Position numbers and translations under genes: made by a program. 64,000 nt of DNA from CAVVZJ01 sp963752755. GTDB taxonomy: Bacteria; Planctomycetota; Planctomycetia; Isosphaerales; Isosphaeraceae. Where the stretch lies: positions 1,488,001-1,552,000 of the forward strand of contig CAVVZJ010000001.1 in NCBI GenBank assembly GCA_963752755.1, read 5' to 3'. Shown in pieces: positions 7,810-17,839 of this stretch. How positions within the stretch are numbered: position 1 is the first letter of the stretch; each line of letters begins with the position of its first letter. A model generated the notes under the pieces. The model worked only from the letters and a program-made list of their open reading frames with translations. It did not search any database and had not been told where the DNA came from.

Positions 7810-10800
7810 ATGTCCGTCCGCTGGAAACCGATGATTTTGCTTTCGGCACTGTTCGTGCTCATCGCCGCGATGGGCCTGCTCGCGATCACCTCCACCCTGG
7901 TCCAGAGCAGCGCCGAGGAGATCTTGCTCCAGGCACGAGCCGAGGTGAAAGACGGAAAGTTTGACCGGGCCAAGATCCAGTACGAGCGTGCCCTCCAGCG
8001 CGATCCGCGCAATGCCGCGATTCATGCCGAGCTGGCCGGGATGCTCGAGCGCTGGTCGGAAAAGAGTCCGGACCTCCGGGCCAAGCTCCGCCCGATGTGG
8101 ATACACCAGCTCGTCGAGGCGGCGAAGTACGGCCCCCAGTTGCCTGGCCCGCGGCAGGAACTCCTGGCCGATGCGCTGCGGAGGGAGGAGTCGGGCGAGA
8201 GCCTCTACTGGGCTCGCGAGCTGATCCCCCTCGACCGGGAGAATCTGGACGCCTGCTACGTCCTGGCCGCCGAGGCACTCGAGCAGCAGCCGGCGAAGGT
8301 GGACGAGGCGAAGCCGTACCTCGAGAAGCTCGTCGCCCGGGAGCCGGGCCGCGCTCGGACCCTCTGGCTCCAGGCCCGTGTCGCCGAGGAATCGCGCGAT
8401 GAGGCCGCACTCGGTCCGGTCCGCGAAGCCTTCCGCACATCCCGACCCACAGTCGATCCCGTCGATCAACTGGCGAGGCTCCGGCTCCGAGTCTTCGATC
8501 TGAGAAAGACGGAAAATCCCGATCTCCTCGCGACGCGGGTGGAGGCGCTCCAGAAGGAGCTGGCCGCTGTCGTGATCGACGAGACGGCCCCGGCCCGGGT
8601 CCGGCTGGTCAGCACCTTGCTGGAGCAGGCCCAGGGCCATCTGGCCGAGGTCGCCGCGCGGCAGCCGGATCAGAAAGGACCGATCGAGGCGCTCGGACAG
8701 AGCCTGGAATCGGTCGCGGACGCCACCTACAAGAAGGCGATCGAGGCGTCTGGCCAGACGGATCTGCGGCCGTATCTCGCTTTCGCGGAGTCGTTGCTGG
8801 TCCGCAACCAGGGGGATCGCTGCCTCCAGGTCGTGGCCGAGGCGTTGAAGACCCCGATCGCGTCGCAGGCCGCCTGGGTCCCGACGGCGATGGAGCTGCG
8901 CGAGGTCGCCATCAAGTCGGCCCTGGCAAACCCGGCCGATGCCGGCCGGTTCGACAAGGCGGCGCCGTACATCAAGGAACTGCTCTCCAGCACCAATGCC
9001 CGCTACAAGGCCCTGGGGCACCTCTTTCAAGGGGTGATCGACCTGGAGCGTTCCAACCTCGCCGAGGCGGCATCGGGTGGGACCAAGAAGTCGATCGACT
9101 CGAAGGTCGGGGCCTCCGCGCTTGCTCACCTGAAGGCTGCCGCGGCCGGTCTCAAGGACGTGCCCACGGCCAAGGCGCTCTATGGCATTGCCTTGATCCT
9201 CTCCCGGGAGCCGGCGCTCGGTCGGCAATACCTTCAGGACGCCCAGCGTCTGGGCTCCCGAACGCTCGACCCCCGCTATCAGGTCTGGGCCGCCTGGTCC
9301 GTCCTCCAGGCTGGCTATCCCGAAGAGGCCGAGCCGATCGTCGTGGGTTTGCTGGAGCGGATCGATCGTCACGAAGTTGCGAAGGAGTACGCCTCCAGTC
9401 TCCACATGCTCCTCGGCGAGATCCACCAGGCGCGTCGGACACCCGACCAGCTCCGGCTGGCCCGTACCGAGTATCAGAAGGCAATCGAGGCTGGTCAGGC
9501 GATCACGCCGTCCCTCAAACTCCGCCTGGCACAGCTCGACGCCCTGCTCGGTGAGACCAACCAGGCGATGGCCCGGATCGAAGAACTGAGCCAGAAGGCC
9601 GACTCGGGACCGGCCGCCGAACAGCTCGCCGTCCTGACGCTCCGCAATCAGGGACGGAAAGAGGACGCCGTACGTCGCCTGGCCGCGGCCCGCCAGCGTT
9701 TTCCGCAGAATGCCGACCTGGCCGGTCTGGACGCAGCCATGCGGCTCGATGCCAAGCAAGCCGAGGCGGCCGAGAAGCTTCTCGCCGATTTCCTCGCCGC
9801 CCAGCCCGGCGAGATGGAACTGGCCCTGCTGCGGGCTCGCATCCTGGCCGGTCCGCTCAACCGCGCGGAGGAGGCACGGAAGATCCTGACGGAGGTTGCG
9901 GAGAAAGCCGAGACGTCGGTGCCGCTGGTCCAGCTCGCCCTGCTCGACCTTTCGCGGAAGAATTACGAGGCCGTCTCGCGCTCGATTGCCAAGATCCGCG
10001 ATCGCTGGAGTGAGGCGGCGGCGGCCGACCTGCTCGACGCCCAGCTCGCCTTCGCTCGCGGCAACCCCCGTGCTTCCGCGGCTCATCTCGACGCGGCGCT
10101 GAAGAAGGACCCGAACAACAAGGTCGCCCTCTTCTGGAAGGCCCAGCTTGACGACCTGACCGGCTCGGGCGCCGAGGCGGAGCGGATCTTCGAGGCCATC
10201 CTCCGCGAGCGGCCCGTCAAGGAACTCGATGCCGGCTTGCCCCTGGCCGCCGCCGCCCAGTGGGCCTTGGCCTCGCGGGCTTTGGAGAAGCAGGATTACG
10301 ACGGCGCGATCAGCCGTTTCGAGGCGTTGCTCCAGGACCGCGACGCCTCCGAGTTGGGCCGTCCGGTGCGCTGGAAACTGGCCCAGGCGCGGGCGGCTCG
10401 GGGCGAGCTGGAGCAGGCCCGAGCGGAGGTCGCGACCTTGCTCCGCGATCCCCAGACCACCCCTGATGAGCGGGTCCAGGCCGCCGACTTCTTCCGGACC
10501 CACGGCGATCCCCGGGCGGCCGACCAGCAGCTTGATCTGGTCCTCAAGGTCGTCCCGAACCACCCGGGCGCGGTGGCCTATCGCGCCTTGATGTGGGCCT
10601 CACAGAACAAGACGGCCCAGGCCACGGCCTTGATCCGTCAGGCCCTCGCGGCCGGCTCGAATCCAGCCGGACTCTACCTGCTCCTGGCCGCCATCGAGAA
10701 CCGCGCCGGGGCCGAGGGCCTGACGCGAGCCGCCTCGGCCCTCGATGGCGGACTCAAGCTCTACCCCGATTCGGCCGAGCTGCTCCGTGCCCGCTACGAA

Positions 10801-12393
10801 TTGATGGCCGCGGCGAAGGACCCGCGAGCCCTGGAGTTCATCGAGACGTACGCTCAGAGCCACCCCGAGGGCCCCGCCCGGATGGTCCTGATCGACGTTT
10901 ATCGACAGCGGGGCAAGCTGGAGCCGGCCAAGGAGCAACTGCACGAGGTGCTCAAAGCCCAGCCGAAGGACTCTGCCGTCGCCGCCCGACTGGCCTCGCA
11001 GCTCGTCGAGCTGATCCTCGCCCAGGCCAGCCAGGCCGCCTCGCAGGGCGATCGCGAGGCCGAGCGGGAACGACTTCGAGAGGCCGCCGGACTGGTCGTC
11101 CAGTATCGCGAACGGTTCCCGCAGGACCTCAATTTCCCCCGGTTCGACTGCGAGCTGGCCGCCCGATCGGGCGATCTCGACCGGGCGAAGCGGGTGGCGC
11201 AGGAGATGACGACGCTTGACCCGGCGTCCCCAATCGGTCCGCTCCTGACGGCCCGCCTGGCTCTCGCCTCGAACCAGCCCCGGGAGGCGGTCCGGGCCTT
11301 CCAGATGGCTCTGGAACGCAGCCCGACGCGGGCCGACATCCGCCTCGAACTCGGTCGGACCTTGCTCGCTCTCGGTCAGAGCGACGATGCCGTCACGCAG
11401 GCGACCGCCGTTCTGGAAGCGGGGCCCGACACTCCCGAGGCGATCCTGCTGAAGGCGCGGGCGCTGGCGACCCGTCGTGGCACTCCCGAGTCGGTCGGCA
11501 AGGCCCGGGACGAGGCCGCTCGTCTGCTCCTGGCCGCAATCCAGGCGCGGCCGGAATTCGTCGAGGCTTACCACTTGCTGGCCGATGTGCAGGTCGCCCA
11601 GAAGCGTTACGACCTGGCCACTGCCACCCTCCGGTCGTGTCTCCAGAGAGTTCCCGCCGACGACGCGGGCCTGTCGTTGCTCGTCCAGCGGCTGACCGAA
11701 CCGCATGGCGAGGCCCCACCTTCCGCCAAGGAACTGGCGGATGCGAAGGCTTATGCCGATCGCTTCGGTTCGGGCGACGACCGGGGCTCGTTCTGCCTGG
11801 CCCTGGCCGTGGGCTTCCACAAGGCCGGACAGTCCGAGCTGGCCTTGCCCTGGGCGCAGAAGGCGGCGGCGAAGCTGGACAAGCCGATCGTCCACCTGAC
11901 CTGCGGTGACATCCTGCTCTCGATGGCCGAGTCGGACAAGGACCCGGCGCGGTCGAAGGAGACCTTCCGCCAGGCGATTGCGGCGTATGATCAGGTTCTG
12001 AAGCAGCAGCCCGATTCCGTCGAGGCCGTCAACAACAAGGCCTGGATCCTCCATCGCTACCTGGACCAGAACGCCGAGGCCTTGCAACTGGCCGAAGACC
12101 TGCTTCGCAAGTCGGACGCCGCGGTGTTGCCCGCCGAGTTCTTCGACACCCTGGGCGCGATTCAGGAGGTGCTCGGCAAGACCGACGATGCCGAGAAGAG
12201 CTTCACTGAGGGACTCGGCAAGGCCCCCGACCACCCGATCCTCAACTTCCACATGGGCCGCCTGCTCGCCGCTCAGCCCAGGCGGGCGAAGCAGGCTCGG
12301 CGCTATCTGGAAAAGGCTCGCGAGGCGCGGCAGACGCTGCCCGTGTCGATGGCCGAGGAGGTCGATGCCCTCCTGGCGCGGGTGGACCTCTGA
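7810..12393 (+). CDS. Giant tetratricopeptide-repeat protein
   Basis: About 1527 residues with one N-terminal membrane helix ('PMILLSALFVLIAAMGLLAI'), followed almost entirely by TPR-type helical pairs. Typical repeats begin 'AEEILLQARAEVKDGKFDRAKIQYERALQRDP' and recur to the end ('GKTDDAEKSFTEGLGKAPDHPI'). ATG 7810 is chosen because GAGGAG lies 9 bases upstream and the hydrophobic helix follows at once. No catalytic domain is visible. It is probably membrane-anchored with a large periplasmic or cytoplasmic TPR solenoid scaffolding a complex. The frame is intact over 4.6 kb, unlike many neighbours. Confidence 0.85.
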   Translation: MSVRWKPMILLSALFVLIAAMGLLAITSTLVQSSAEEILLQARAEVKDGKFDRAKIQYERALQRDPRNAAIHAELAGMLERWSEKSPDLRAKLRPMWIHQLVEAAKYGPQLPGPRQELLADALRREESGESLYWARELIPLDRENLDACYVLAAEALEQQPAKVDEAKPYLEKLVAREPGRARTLWLQARVAEESRDEAALGPVREAFRTSRPTVDPVDQLARLRLRVFDLRKTENPDLLATRVEALQKELAAVVIDETAPARVRLVSTLLEQAQGHLAEVAARQPDQKGPIEALGQSLESVADATYKKAIEASGQTDLRPYLAFAESLLVRNQGDRCLQVVAEALKTPIASQAAWVPTAMELREVAIKSALANPADAGRFDKAAPYIKELLSSTNARYKALGHLFQGVIDLERSNLAEAASGGTKKSIDSKVGASALAHLKAAAAGLKDVPTAKALYGIALILSREPALGRQYLQDAQRLGSRTLDPRYQVWAAWSVLQAGYPEEAEPIVVGLLERIDRHEVAKEYASSLHMLLGEIHQARRTPDQLRLARTEYQKAIEAGQAITPSLKLRLAQLDALLGETNQAMARIEELSQKADSGPAAEQLAVLTLRNQGRKEDAVRRLAAARQRFPQNADLAGLDAAMRLDAKQAEAAEKLLADFLAAQPGEMELALLRARILAGPLNRAEEARKILTEVAEKAETSVPLVQLALLDLSRKNYEAVSRSIAKIRDRWSEAAAADLLDAQLAFARGNPRASAAHLDAALKKDPNNKVALFWKAQLDDLTGSGAEAERIFEAILRERPVKELDAGLPLAAAAQWALASRALEKQDYDGAISRFEALLQDRDASELGRPVRWKLAQARAARGELEQARAEVATLLRDPQTTPDERVQAADFFRTHGDPRAADQQLDLVLKVVPNHPGAVAYRALMWASQNKTAQATALIRQALAAGSNPAGLYLLLAAIENRAGAEGLTRAASALDGGLKLYPDSAELLRARYELMAAAKDPRALEFIETYAQSHPEGPARMVLIDVYRQRGKLEPAKEQLHEVLKAQPKDSAVAARLASQLVELILAQASQAASQGDREAERERLREAAGLVVQYRERFPQDLNFPRFDCELAARSGDLDRAKRVAQEMTTLDPASPIGPLLTARLALASNQPREAVRAFQMALERSPTRADIRLELGRTLLALGQSDDAVTQATAVLEAGPDTPEAILLKARALATRRGTPESVGKARDEAARLLLAAIQARPEFVEAYHLLADVQVAQKRYDLATATLRSCLQRVPADDAGLSLLVQRLTEPHGEAPPSAKELADAKAYADRFGSGDDRGSFCLALAVGFHKAGQSELALPWAQKAAAKLDKPIVHLTCGDILLSMAESDKDPARSKETFRQAIAAYDQVLKQQPDSVEAVNNKAWILHRYLDQNAEALQLAEDLLRKSDAAVLPAEFFDTLGAIQEVLGKTDDAEKSFTEGLGKAPDHPILNFHMGRLLAAQPRRAKQARRYLEKAREARQTLPVSMAEEVDALLARVDL

Positions 12394-12430
12394 ACCGATC
12401 GGCTGGTTCGGATCGTGGTTTTGTCTCGAT

Positions 12431-12477
12431 CAGGATGGGAGATGGCAGGCGGGATGCGTCGGCCATCTCTCATCCTG
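12431..12477. terminator. Terminator hairpin after the TPR gene
   Basis: CAGGATGGGAGATGGC and GCCATCTCTCATCCTG form a 16-bp stem with one mismatch around a 15-base loop, starting 37 bases after the stop codon. Confidence 0.7.
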
Positions 12478-12611
12478 TTGCGCGGGCTTGACCGGGCGAC
12501 TCGACACGCCGCGACGGCCCTGTGCTATCGTGAGCGCGGGCCGGGCGGACACGGGGTTCACCCGGCTGGAACCCAGAGATCGAACGGGAACGCGAACAGG
12601 CACGAACCGCC

Positions 12612-13205
12612 ATGTCACAGGGACGCTCCATGCTTTACTTCTGCCTGGCCGGACTGGCCATGATCGGACTCTTCGCCGTCGGCTCGACCGGGGCGGCCGC
12701 GGCCCAGGCTGACAAGCCGGTGGTGGTGATCGAGACGAGTCTGGGGAACATCACCGTCGAGCTGAATCGTGAGAAGGCGCCGATCACCGTCGAGAACTTC
12801 CTCAAATATGTCGATGCTGGCTTCTACAATGGCACGATCTTCCACCGCGTGATCCCCGGCTTCATGATCCAGGGGGGTGGGATGACCCCGGACATGCGGG
12901 AGAAGCCGACCAACCCGGCGATCAAGAATGAGTCGGGCAACGGCCTGAGCAACGCCCGCGGCACGATCGCGATGGCCCGCACGAACGACCCGAACTCGGC
13001 GACCTCGCAGTTCTTCATCAATGTTGCCGACAACAAGCAGCTCGACAGCTTCGGCGGCGGCTACGCGGTCTTCGGCAAGGTGATCGACGGCATGGACGTG
13101 GTCGACAAGATCGTCAACGTGCGGACCACGAACAAGGGCCCTCATCAGGACGTGCCGGCCGAGTCGATCACGATCAAGAGCATCAAGCGGCAAAGCAAGC
13201 CGTGA
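12612..13205 (+). CDS. Secreted peptidyl-prolyl cis-trans isomerase (cyclophilin)
   Basis: 197 residues: a signal peptide ('LYFCLAGLAMIGLFAVG...AAAAQA') and one cyclophilin domain. The conserved core is clear: 'YNGTIFHRVIPGFMIQGG' with catalytic Arg and Phe, 'GTIAMARTNDPNSATSQFFI', and 'YAVFGKVIDGMDVVDKI'. It is the short bacterial PpiA/PpiB type and would assist folding outside the cytoplasm. ATG 12612 and ATG 12630 are both possible; AGGGA 6 bases before 12630 slightly favours the later one. It stands alone between the TPR terminator and fdxA. Confidence 0.92.
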   Translation: MSQGRSMLYFCLAGLAMIGLFAVGSTGAAAAQADKPVVVIETSLGNITVELNREKAPITVENFLKYVDAGFYNGTIFHRVIPGFMIQGGGMTPDMREKPTNPAIKNESGNGLSNARGTIAMARTNDPNSATSQFFINVADNKQLDSFGGGYAVFGKVIDGMDVVDKIVNVRTTNKGPHQDVPAESITIKSIKRQSKP

Positions 13206-13351
13206 GCGGAGTCGAGGGCGTAACAACACTCCCTTGACCCCCCCGGCGAACCGACTTAGGATGTTCCCATGTGCGGTTCTCGGAGGCTCGTCGAGCCCCT
13301 GGGAACCGCCCGTCGAGACTGGCCCCAGCCCACGCCAAGGAGTCCCTGGAA

Positions 13352-13651
13352 ATGGCCCACGTGGTCGCCGAACCTTGCTTCGACTGCAAGTACACGGACT
13401 GCGTCGTCGTTTGCCCCGTCGATTGCTTTTACGAAGGGGCGCAGATGCTTTTCATCCACCCGGACGAGTGCATCGACTGCGAGGCGTGCGTCCCCGAGTG
13501 CCCGGTCGAGGCCATCTTCCACGAGGATAATCTGCCCGACGAGTGGAAGGAGTTCACCCCGCTGAACGCCGAGGAGTCGCCCAAGTGCCCGGTCATCACC
13601 GAGAAGAAGGACGCACTTGAGGGTGAGTCTTGCAACAAGGCTCAGCACTGA
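13352..13651 (+). CDS. fdxA: 7Fe ferredoxin
   Basis: 99 residues. Two cysteine clusters are visible, 'CFDCKYTDCVVVCPVDCF' near the N-terminus and 'CIDCEACVPECPVEAI'. Their spacing matches FdxA-type ferredoxins carrying one [3Fe-4S] and one [4Fe-4S] cluster. 'YEGAQMLFIHPDEC' is the usual linker. ATG 13352 is preceded by AAGGAG at 13337-13342; the frame upstream has no similarity to the family. Cytoplasmic electron carrier. Confidence 0.93.
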   Translation: MAHVVAEPCFDCKYTDCVVVCPVDCFYEGAQMLFIHPDECIDCEACVPECPVEAIFHEDNLPDEWKEFTPLNAEESPKCPVITEKKDALEGESCNKAQH

Positions 13652-13678
13652 GCCCCGATCTCGACCGACCGAAGTCGA

Positions 13679-13725
13679 ACGGGCCTCCCCTCGTCTCCAG
13701 GCGATTGAGACGAGGGGAGGCCCGT
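13679..13725. terminator. Perfect 19-bp bidirectional terminator
   Basis: Arms at 13679-13697 and 13707-13725 (ACGGGCCTCCCCTCGTCTC and its exact complement) enclose a 9-base loop. It lies between the convergent fdxA (+) and DUF1559 (-) genes and can serve both. Confidence 0.85.
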
Positions 13726-13769
13726 TGGCATCGGTGCCGGTCCGTGAGCTCCCGGCGCGAGCGTCCTGC

Positions 13770-14665
13770 TCAGCGGAAATCACTGCTGGAGATCGTCTCG
13801 CCGCCATTGCGGGTCATGAGGGCGATGAGAATCGGTCGCCGGATCGTGACCGGGATGGTCGCGACGCTGCCGTCGCACTTGGCGAAGTTGATGACGCCGG
13901 GGTGCTTCGAGCCCCAGTACGAGTACGATCGCGTTCCCGGCAACGGGCGGTTGATCTGGCGATCGAGGGTCGTCCGCACGCAGCAGCTCGTCGCCTCGGG
14001 CCAGTGGCCTTCGAGCGTCTCGCCGAAGAGCACGGTGTAGGTGGTGCCGTCGGTGATGCTCTGCATGCTCACCGAGGAGTTCATGTACATCATCCCGTTG
14101 TCAAAGTAGAAGCAGTCGACCCCCGGGTTGCTCGTGCTGATGCAGTTCGGGTCCTGACCGGCCGCCATGTTGGCGCGGTAGTCGGTCCGGCCGTAGAGAT
14201 CGACGGCTGTGGGCTTGGAGACACCGGGCTTCGAGATGTCCTTCGGATTTGACGGGCAGAGCAGGAAGTTCAGGAGCGCCGGACGCTCGTCACATTCGCC
14301 GGATTGCCGGTCGTCAGGTCGAAGTTGATGGAGTTGAAGAGGTTGCCCTCCTCGATCTGGCGGAACAGGCCAGTGACACCATTCCACATGTAGGGCGAAG
14401 CCTGGTAAGGCAGGCAATTTGTGTCGAGTGAAGAGCACATCCAGCCTGCGGGGAATTGCTGGAAGGAATCGTGGTAGTTCTGAGCCGCAAGGTTGAGCTG
14501 CTTGAGGTTGTTGAGGCACTGGGTCCGCCGACCCGCCTCGCGGGCCGACTGGACGGCCGGCAGAATCAAGGCCATGAGCACACCGATGATCGCGATCACG
14601 ACCAGCAGCTCGATCAGGGTAAACCCCTTCGCGCCCCGACGATCCGCGGTGACTGGTTGAGACAT
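13770..14665 (-). CDS. DUF1559 prepilin-like protein (one frame break)
   Basis: Planctomycete DUF1559 protein of about 298 residues. The N-terminus has the type IV pilin/pseudopilin signal 'GFTLIELLVVIAIIGVLMAL' after a short basic leader, followed by 'LPAVQSAREAGRRTQCLNNL'. The C-terminus has the H-X9-DG motif 'HPGVINFAKCDG'. A break near 14283 separates 'NPANVTSVRR' from 'ALLNFLLCPSNPKD'; a single indel restores continuity. The start at 14665 follows a GGAGGGGAG-like site. Such proteins are abundant in planctomycetes and presumably processed by a prepilin peptidase; their role is unknown. Confidence 0.85.
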
Positions 14666-14879
14666 GCTCCCCTCCGCGCCTCGCTTGTATCGGCCGCCCA
14701 AGGTCTTCCGGTTCCAGGGTATCGGAAGACCGCGGTCAATGCAATCATCATTGCCTGGGCCAGGCTCGGCGAACGCGGTCCGATCGTTGTCCGCGACGAG
14801 CCCTCTCTACTATCCATAGTACGGAATCGTCGGGCTTCCGCGGTCTCGAAGTGGTCGAGAGCGGTCGCGGGTCGGCATT

Positions 14880-15992
14880 TCAGCCGTTCAGGGCGGAACG
14901 GATGGCCTGGCCGACGTCCGCGGTCGTTGCGTTGCCACCGAGATCCGGAGTGCGGGGCTTGCCGGCCGCCAGGACACGAGCCACGGCATTCCGGATCGAG
15001 CCGGCGCTAGCTGGCGGCGCCCAGGTGGTCGAGCATCATCGCGACGGACAGGATCGCGGCGACCGGATTGGCGATCCCCTGGCCGGCGATGTCAGGGGCC
15101 GAGCCGTGGACCGGCTCGAACATGCTGGGGGCGGTTCGGGACGGGTTCAGGTTCCCCGAGGCGGCCAGACCCATGCCGCCCTGGAGGACGGCCCCGAGGT
15201 CGGTGATGATGTCGCCGAACATGTTGGTCGTGGCGATCACGTCGTAGCGCTCGGGGTTGACGACCAGCCGCATGCAGCAGGCATCGACGTGGTTGTAGTC
15301 GGTCTTGATCTCGGGGTAATCGCGAGCGACCTCCTCGAAGGCCCGCATCCAGAGATCATGGGCGAAGGTCAGCACGTTCGTCTTGGCGACCAGCGTGACC
15401 AGAGCCCGCTTGCCCGCCTCGCGGTCGGCCGCGCGTGAGTCCGGAGAAGAGGCGATCGGCGCCGCGACGCCTCGCCAGTTCGAAGGCATAACGCAAGCAA
15501 CGCTCGACGCCGGCACGGGTGTTGATCGAGGTCTGGATGGCGACCTCCTCGGGGGTCCCCTTGCGGGTGAACCCGCCGGCGCCGACATAGAGATCCTCGT
15601 TGTTCTCGCGGACGACCACGAAATCGATCTCGCTCGGGTCCTTTCCCCTTGATCGGAGTCTCGACGCCCGGGTAAAGCTTGACGGGTCGGAGATTGATGT
15701 ACTGGTGGAACGCGAACCGGAGGCGCAGCAGGAGCCCTTTCTCCAGCACCCCGGGCGGGACCCGCGGATCGCCGACGGCGCCGAGGAAGATCGCGTCGCA
15801 GGCCCGGAGTTCTTCGAGGACCGGGTCGGGGAGGACCTCGCCCGAGCGAAGGAAGAACTCGGCGCCGAGGTCGAAGGGCCTGGTCTGGAGGTCGAGCCCG
15901 TCGCGGCGGGCGACCTGATCGAGAACTTGCAAACCCTCCCGGACCACCTCAGGCCCGACCCCGTCTCCCGCAATCACACCAATCGTCTGCAA
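14880..15992 (-). CDS. leuB: 3-isopropylmalate dehydrogenase-like protein (three frame breaks)
   Basis: Member of the isocitrate/isopropylmalate dehydrogenase family (NAD-dependent beta-decarboxylating). It begins 'MQTIGVIAGDGVGPEVV' and continues with 'DFVVVRENNEDLYVGAGG', 'TLVAKTNVLTFAHDLW', 'DACCMRLVVNPERYDVI', 'NMFGDIITDLGAVLQGG' and 'SMFEPVHGSAPDIAGQG', ending 'TTADVGQAIRSALNG'. These segments lie in alternating frames with breaks near 15646, 15434 and 15009; the last creates a premature TAG. The leucine pathway role is the likeliest, but 'RENNEDLY' in place of the usual LeuB 'RELTGG' leaves a related substrate possible (tartrate, homoisocitrate). Confidence 0.75.
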
Positions 15993-16159
15993 GGCTTCCT
16001 CCCGACCACCGTCGACGCAACGACTCGCCCTGACCGAACACTTTAGTGCGGTCTGGGACCTGGACTTGCAACGGTCTGAGTCTATCGGACGCTCACCCGG
16101 GCGACAAGCGGCTCTGCGAGGTGGCGTTGCGTAACTCGGGGGCTAGAGTGTTCAAAGCG

Positions 16160-16189
16160 TTGACAAACTGGAGCCCAGCCCCATACTAA
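16160..16189 (+). promoter_or_regulatory. Promoter of the kinase gene
   Basis: TTGACA at 16160-16165 and TACTAA at 16184-16189 are separated by 18 bases. The kinase start codon lies about 145 bases downstream. Confidence 0.5.
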
Positions 16190-16333
16190 ACTTACAGACA
16201 GAGTATTCCCGCTGCCCATGTCTTTGGCTCGCGTCTCGTCGTCTCGTTCGCATCCGCTCAGAGCGCCCTCCGCTTCCTCCCGCACGATGTTCGCGGAGGG
16301 AGCCGGGACCGTTGGCAACATGGAGACGGCCCC

Positions 16334-17716
16334 ATGGCCACCTCGGTCGAGAGCAACCCACCTTCGAAGGACAATCCCAAGCCCGCCACGGAAGGGTCTC
16401 CGCAGGCCAGTGCGCCTGCGAAGACACCGGCCCCGGGCCAGAACCAGTCGCCCAAGGACGCGCGCGGATTGTCCGCTCTCAACGAGATGAACCTCGAGCG
16501 CTCGATCCTCCGCCGTGGTCTGGCGACGCCCCAGGAACTCGAAGGCTGCAAGGCCCTGCGCGCCAAACATGCCGACAAGGGGCTCGTCGAAATCCTGATC
16601 GCGACGAACGTCTTGACCAAGAACCAGGCCTCGCGACTTCTCAAGGAGACGGGCGAGAGCTCGGCCAAGTTGGAAATCCCCGGCTACCAGATCCTCGAAC
16701 GCCTCGGCAAGGGGTCGATGGGCGTCGTGTACAAGGCCAGGCAGACGAGCGTCGATCGCGTCGTGGCGCTGAAGGTCTTGCTCGATGCCCTGGCCCGGAA
16801 CAAGGAATTCATCAAGCGGTTCGAGCGGGAGGCCAAGATCGCGGCCAAGCTCTCGCACAGCAACATCGTCAACGCAATCGACGCCGGTCAGGTCAACGGC
16901 CACCATTACTTCGTGATGGAATACGTCGAGGGCGAGACGATCAAGGACATCATCGAAAAGGGCACGATTTTCGAGGAGAAGGTGGCGCTCGAGATCGTTT
17001 TGAAGGTGGCCGAGGCCCTCAAGCACGCTCACCACCGCGGCCTGATCCACCGCGACATCAAGCCCGAGAACATCATCCTGACCAAGGACCGCGACGTGAA
17101 GCTCGCGGACCTTGGCCTGGCCCGGCCGACGGCCGACGAGAAGTGGGCCATGGCCGAGGCCGGCATGGCGATCGGCACCCCCTACTACATCAGCCCGGAG
17201 CAGGTTCGCGGCCAGGTCGATGTGGACATCCGGGCCGACATCTACGGCCTCGGCGCCACGCTCTACCACATGGTCACCGGTCGCGTCCCTTACGCGGGCG
17301 ACACGCCGGCCGAGGTGATGAAGAAGCACGCCGACAAGAACGTCGCGCTCGTGCCGCCCGACCACGTCAACACCCGCCTCTCCAGCGGCCTGGGCGTGGT
17401 CGTCGAGACGATGATGGCCAAGACCCGGGAGAACCGCTACCGCAACCCCGACGACCTCATCATCGACCTGCATTGTCTGCTGGCCGGCGACCGTCCCATG
17501 ATCGCCGAGCAGAAGTCGGACACCCTGGCGAGCCTCGCCGAGGGCGAGGCCGCGGAGGAGGAGGCGGGGTTCGAGTTCCGTGGCGGCGGCGCCACCGACT
17601 CGGAGAAGCGCGAGATGGCCGCGATCGTCAACGCTCGCAACACCGTCATCGCCGTCCTGGCGATCCTGCTGGGGCTCTCCGTGCTCACGAACGCCCTGAT
17701 GCTCGTCTCACGCTGA
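16334..17716 (+). CDS. Membrane-anchored Ser/Thr protein kinase
   Basis: 460 residues in four parts. A Pro/Ala-rich N-terminus (1-45) is followed by a helical domain (about 50-108, 'ILRRGLATPQELEGC' to 'LTKNQASRLLKET') resembling GspE-N-type domains often fused to planctomycete kinases. The Hanks-type kinase domain (118-395) has glycine loop GKGSMG 125-130, Lys147, HRD 239-241 with K243 and N246, DLG 259-261 in place of DFG, and 'GTPYYISPEQ'. A single C-terminal membrane helix spans about 437-458. The catalytic residues are present, so it should be active. The start follows GGAG 8 bases upstream. No PASTA or WD sensor domain is present. Confidence 0.93.
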   Translation: MATSVESNPPSKDNPKPATEGSPQASAPAKTPAPGQNQSPKDARGLSALNEMNLERSILRRGLATPQELEGCKALRAKHADKGLVEILIATNVLTKNQASRLLKETGESSAKLEIPGYQILERLGKGSMGVVYKARQTSVDRVVALKVLLDALARNKEFIKRFEREAKIAAKLSHSNIVNAIDAGQVNGHHYFVMEYVEGETIKDIIEKGTIFEEKVALEIVLKVAEALKHAHHRGLIHRDIKPENIILTKDRDVKLADLGLARPTADEKWAMAEAGMAIGTPYYISPEQVRGQVDVDIRADIYGLGATLYHMVTGRVPYAGDTPAEVMKKHADKNVALVPPDHVNTRLSSGLGVVVETMMAKTRENRYRNPDDLIIDLHCLLAGDRPMIAEQKSDTLASLAEGEAAEEEAGFEFRGGGATDSEKREMAAIVNARNTVIAVLAILLGLSVLTNALMLVSR

Positions 17717-17839
17717 TCCGACCTCCGAGAAGGGTGGGATTCGCTCCCCTCCGGGATCGGAGCGTGTCGGCGGAGTCCACCCCAGAGGTTGCTCCCGCGC
17801 CGCGGACTCGTCAACGATCTCGCGGCATCCGTCGCGAAG

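Noticed and set aside
7639..10563. A 974-codon open frame opposite the TPR gene
   Set aside because: It is the antisense of a clear TPR protein and has low-complexity shadow composition, no start signal and no known motif.
12488..12531. TTGACC with TATCGT as a promoter for the cyclophilin gene
   Set aside because: The spacing of 32 bases is incompatible with sigma-70 recognition.
14800..14820. Palindromic CTATCCATAG as an operator for the DUF1559 gene
   Set aside because: Too short and too far from the start, with no second site.
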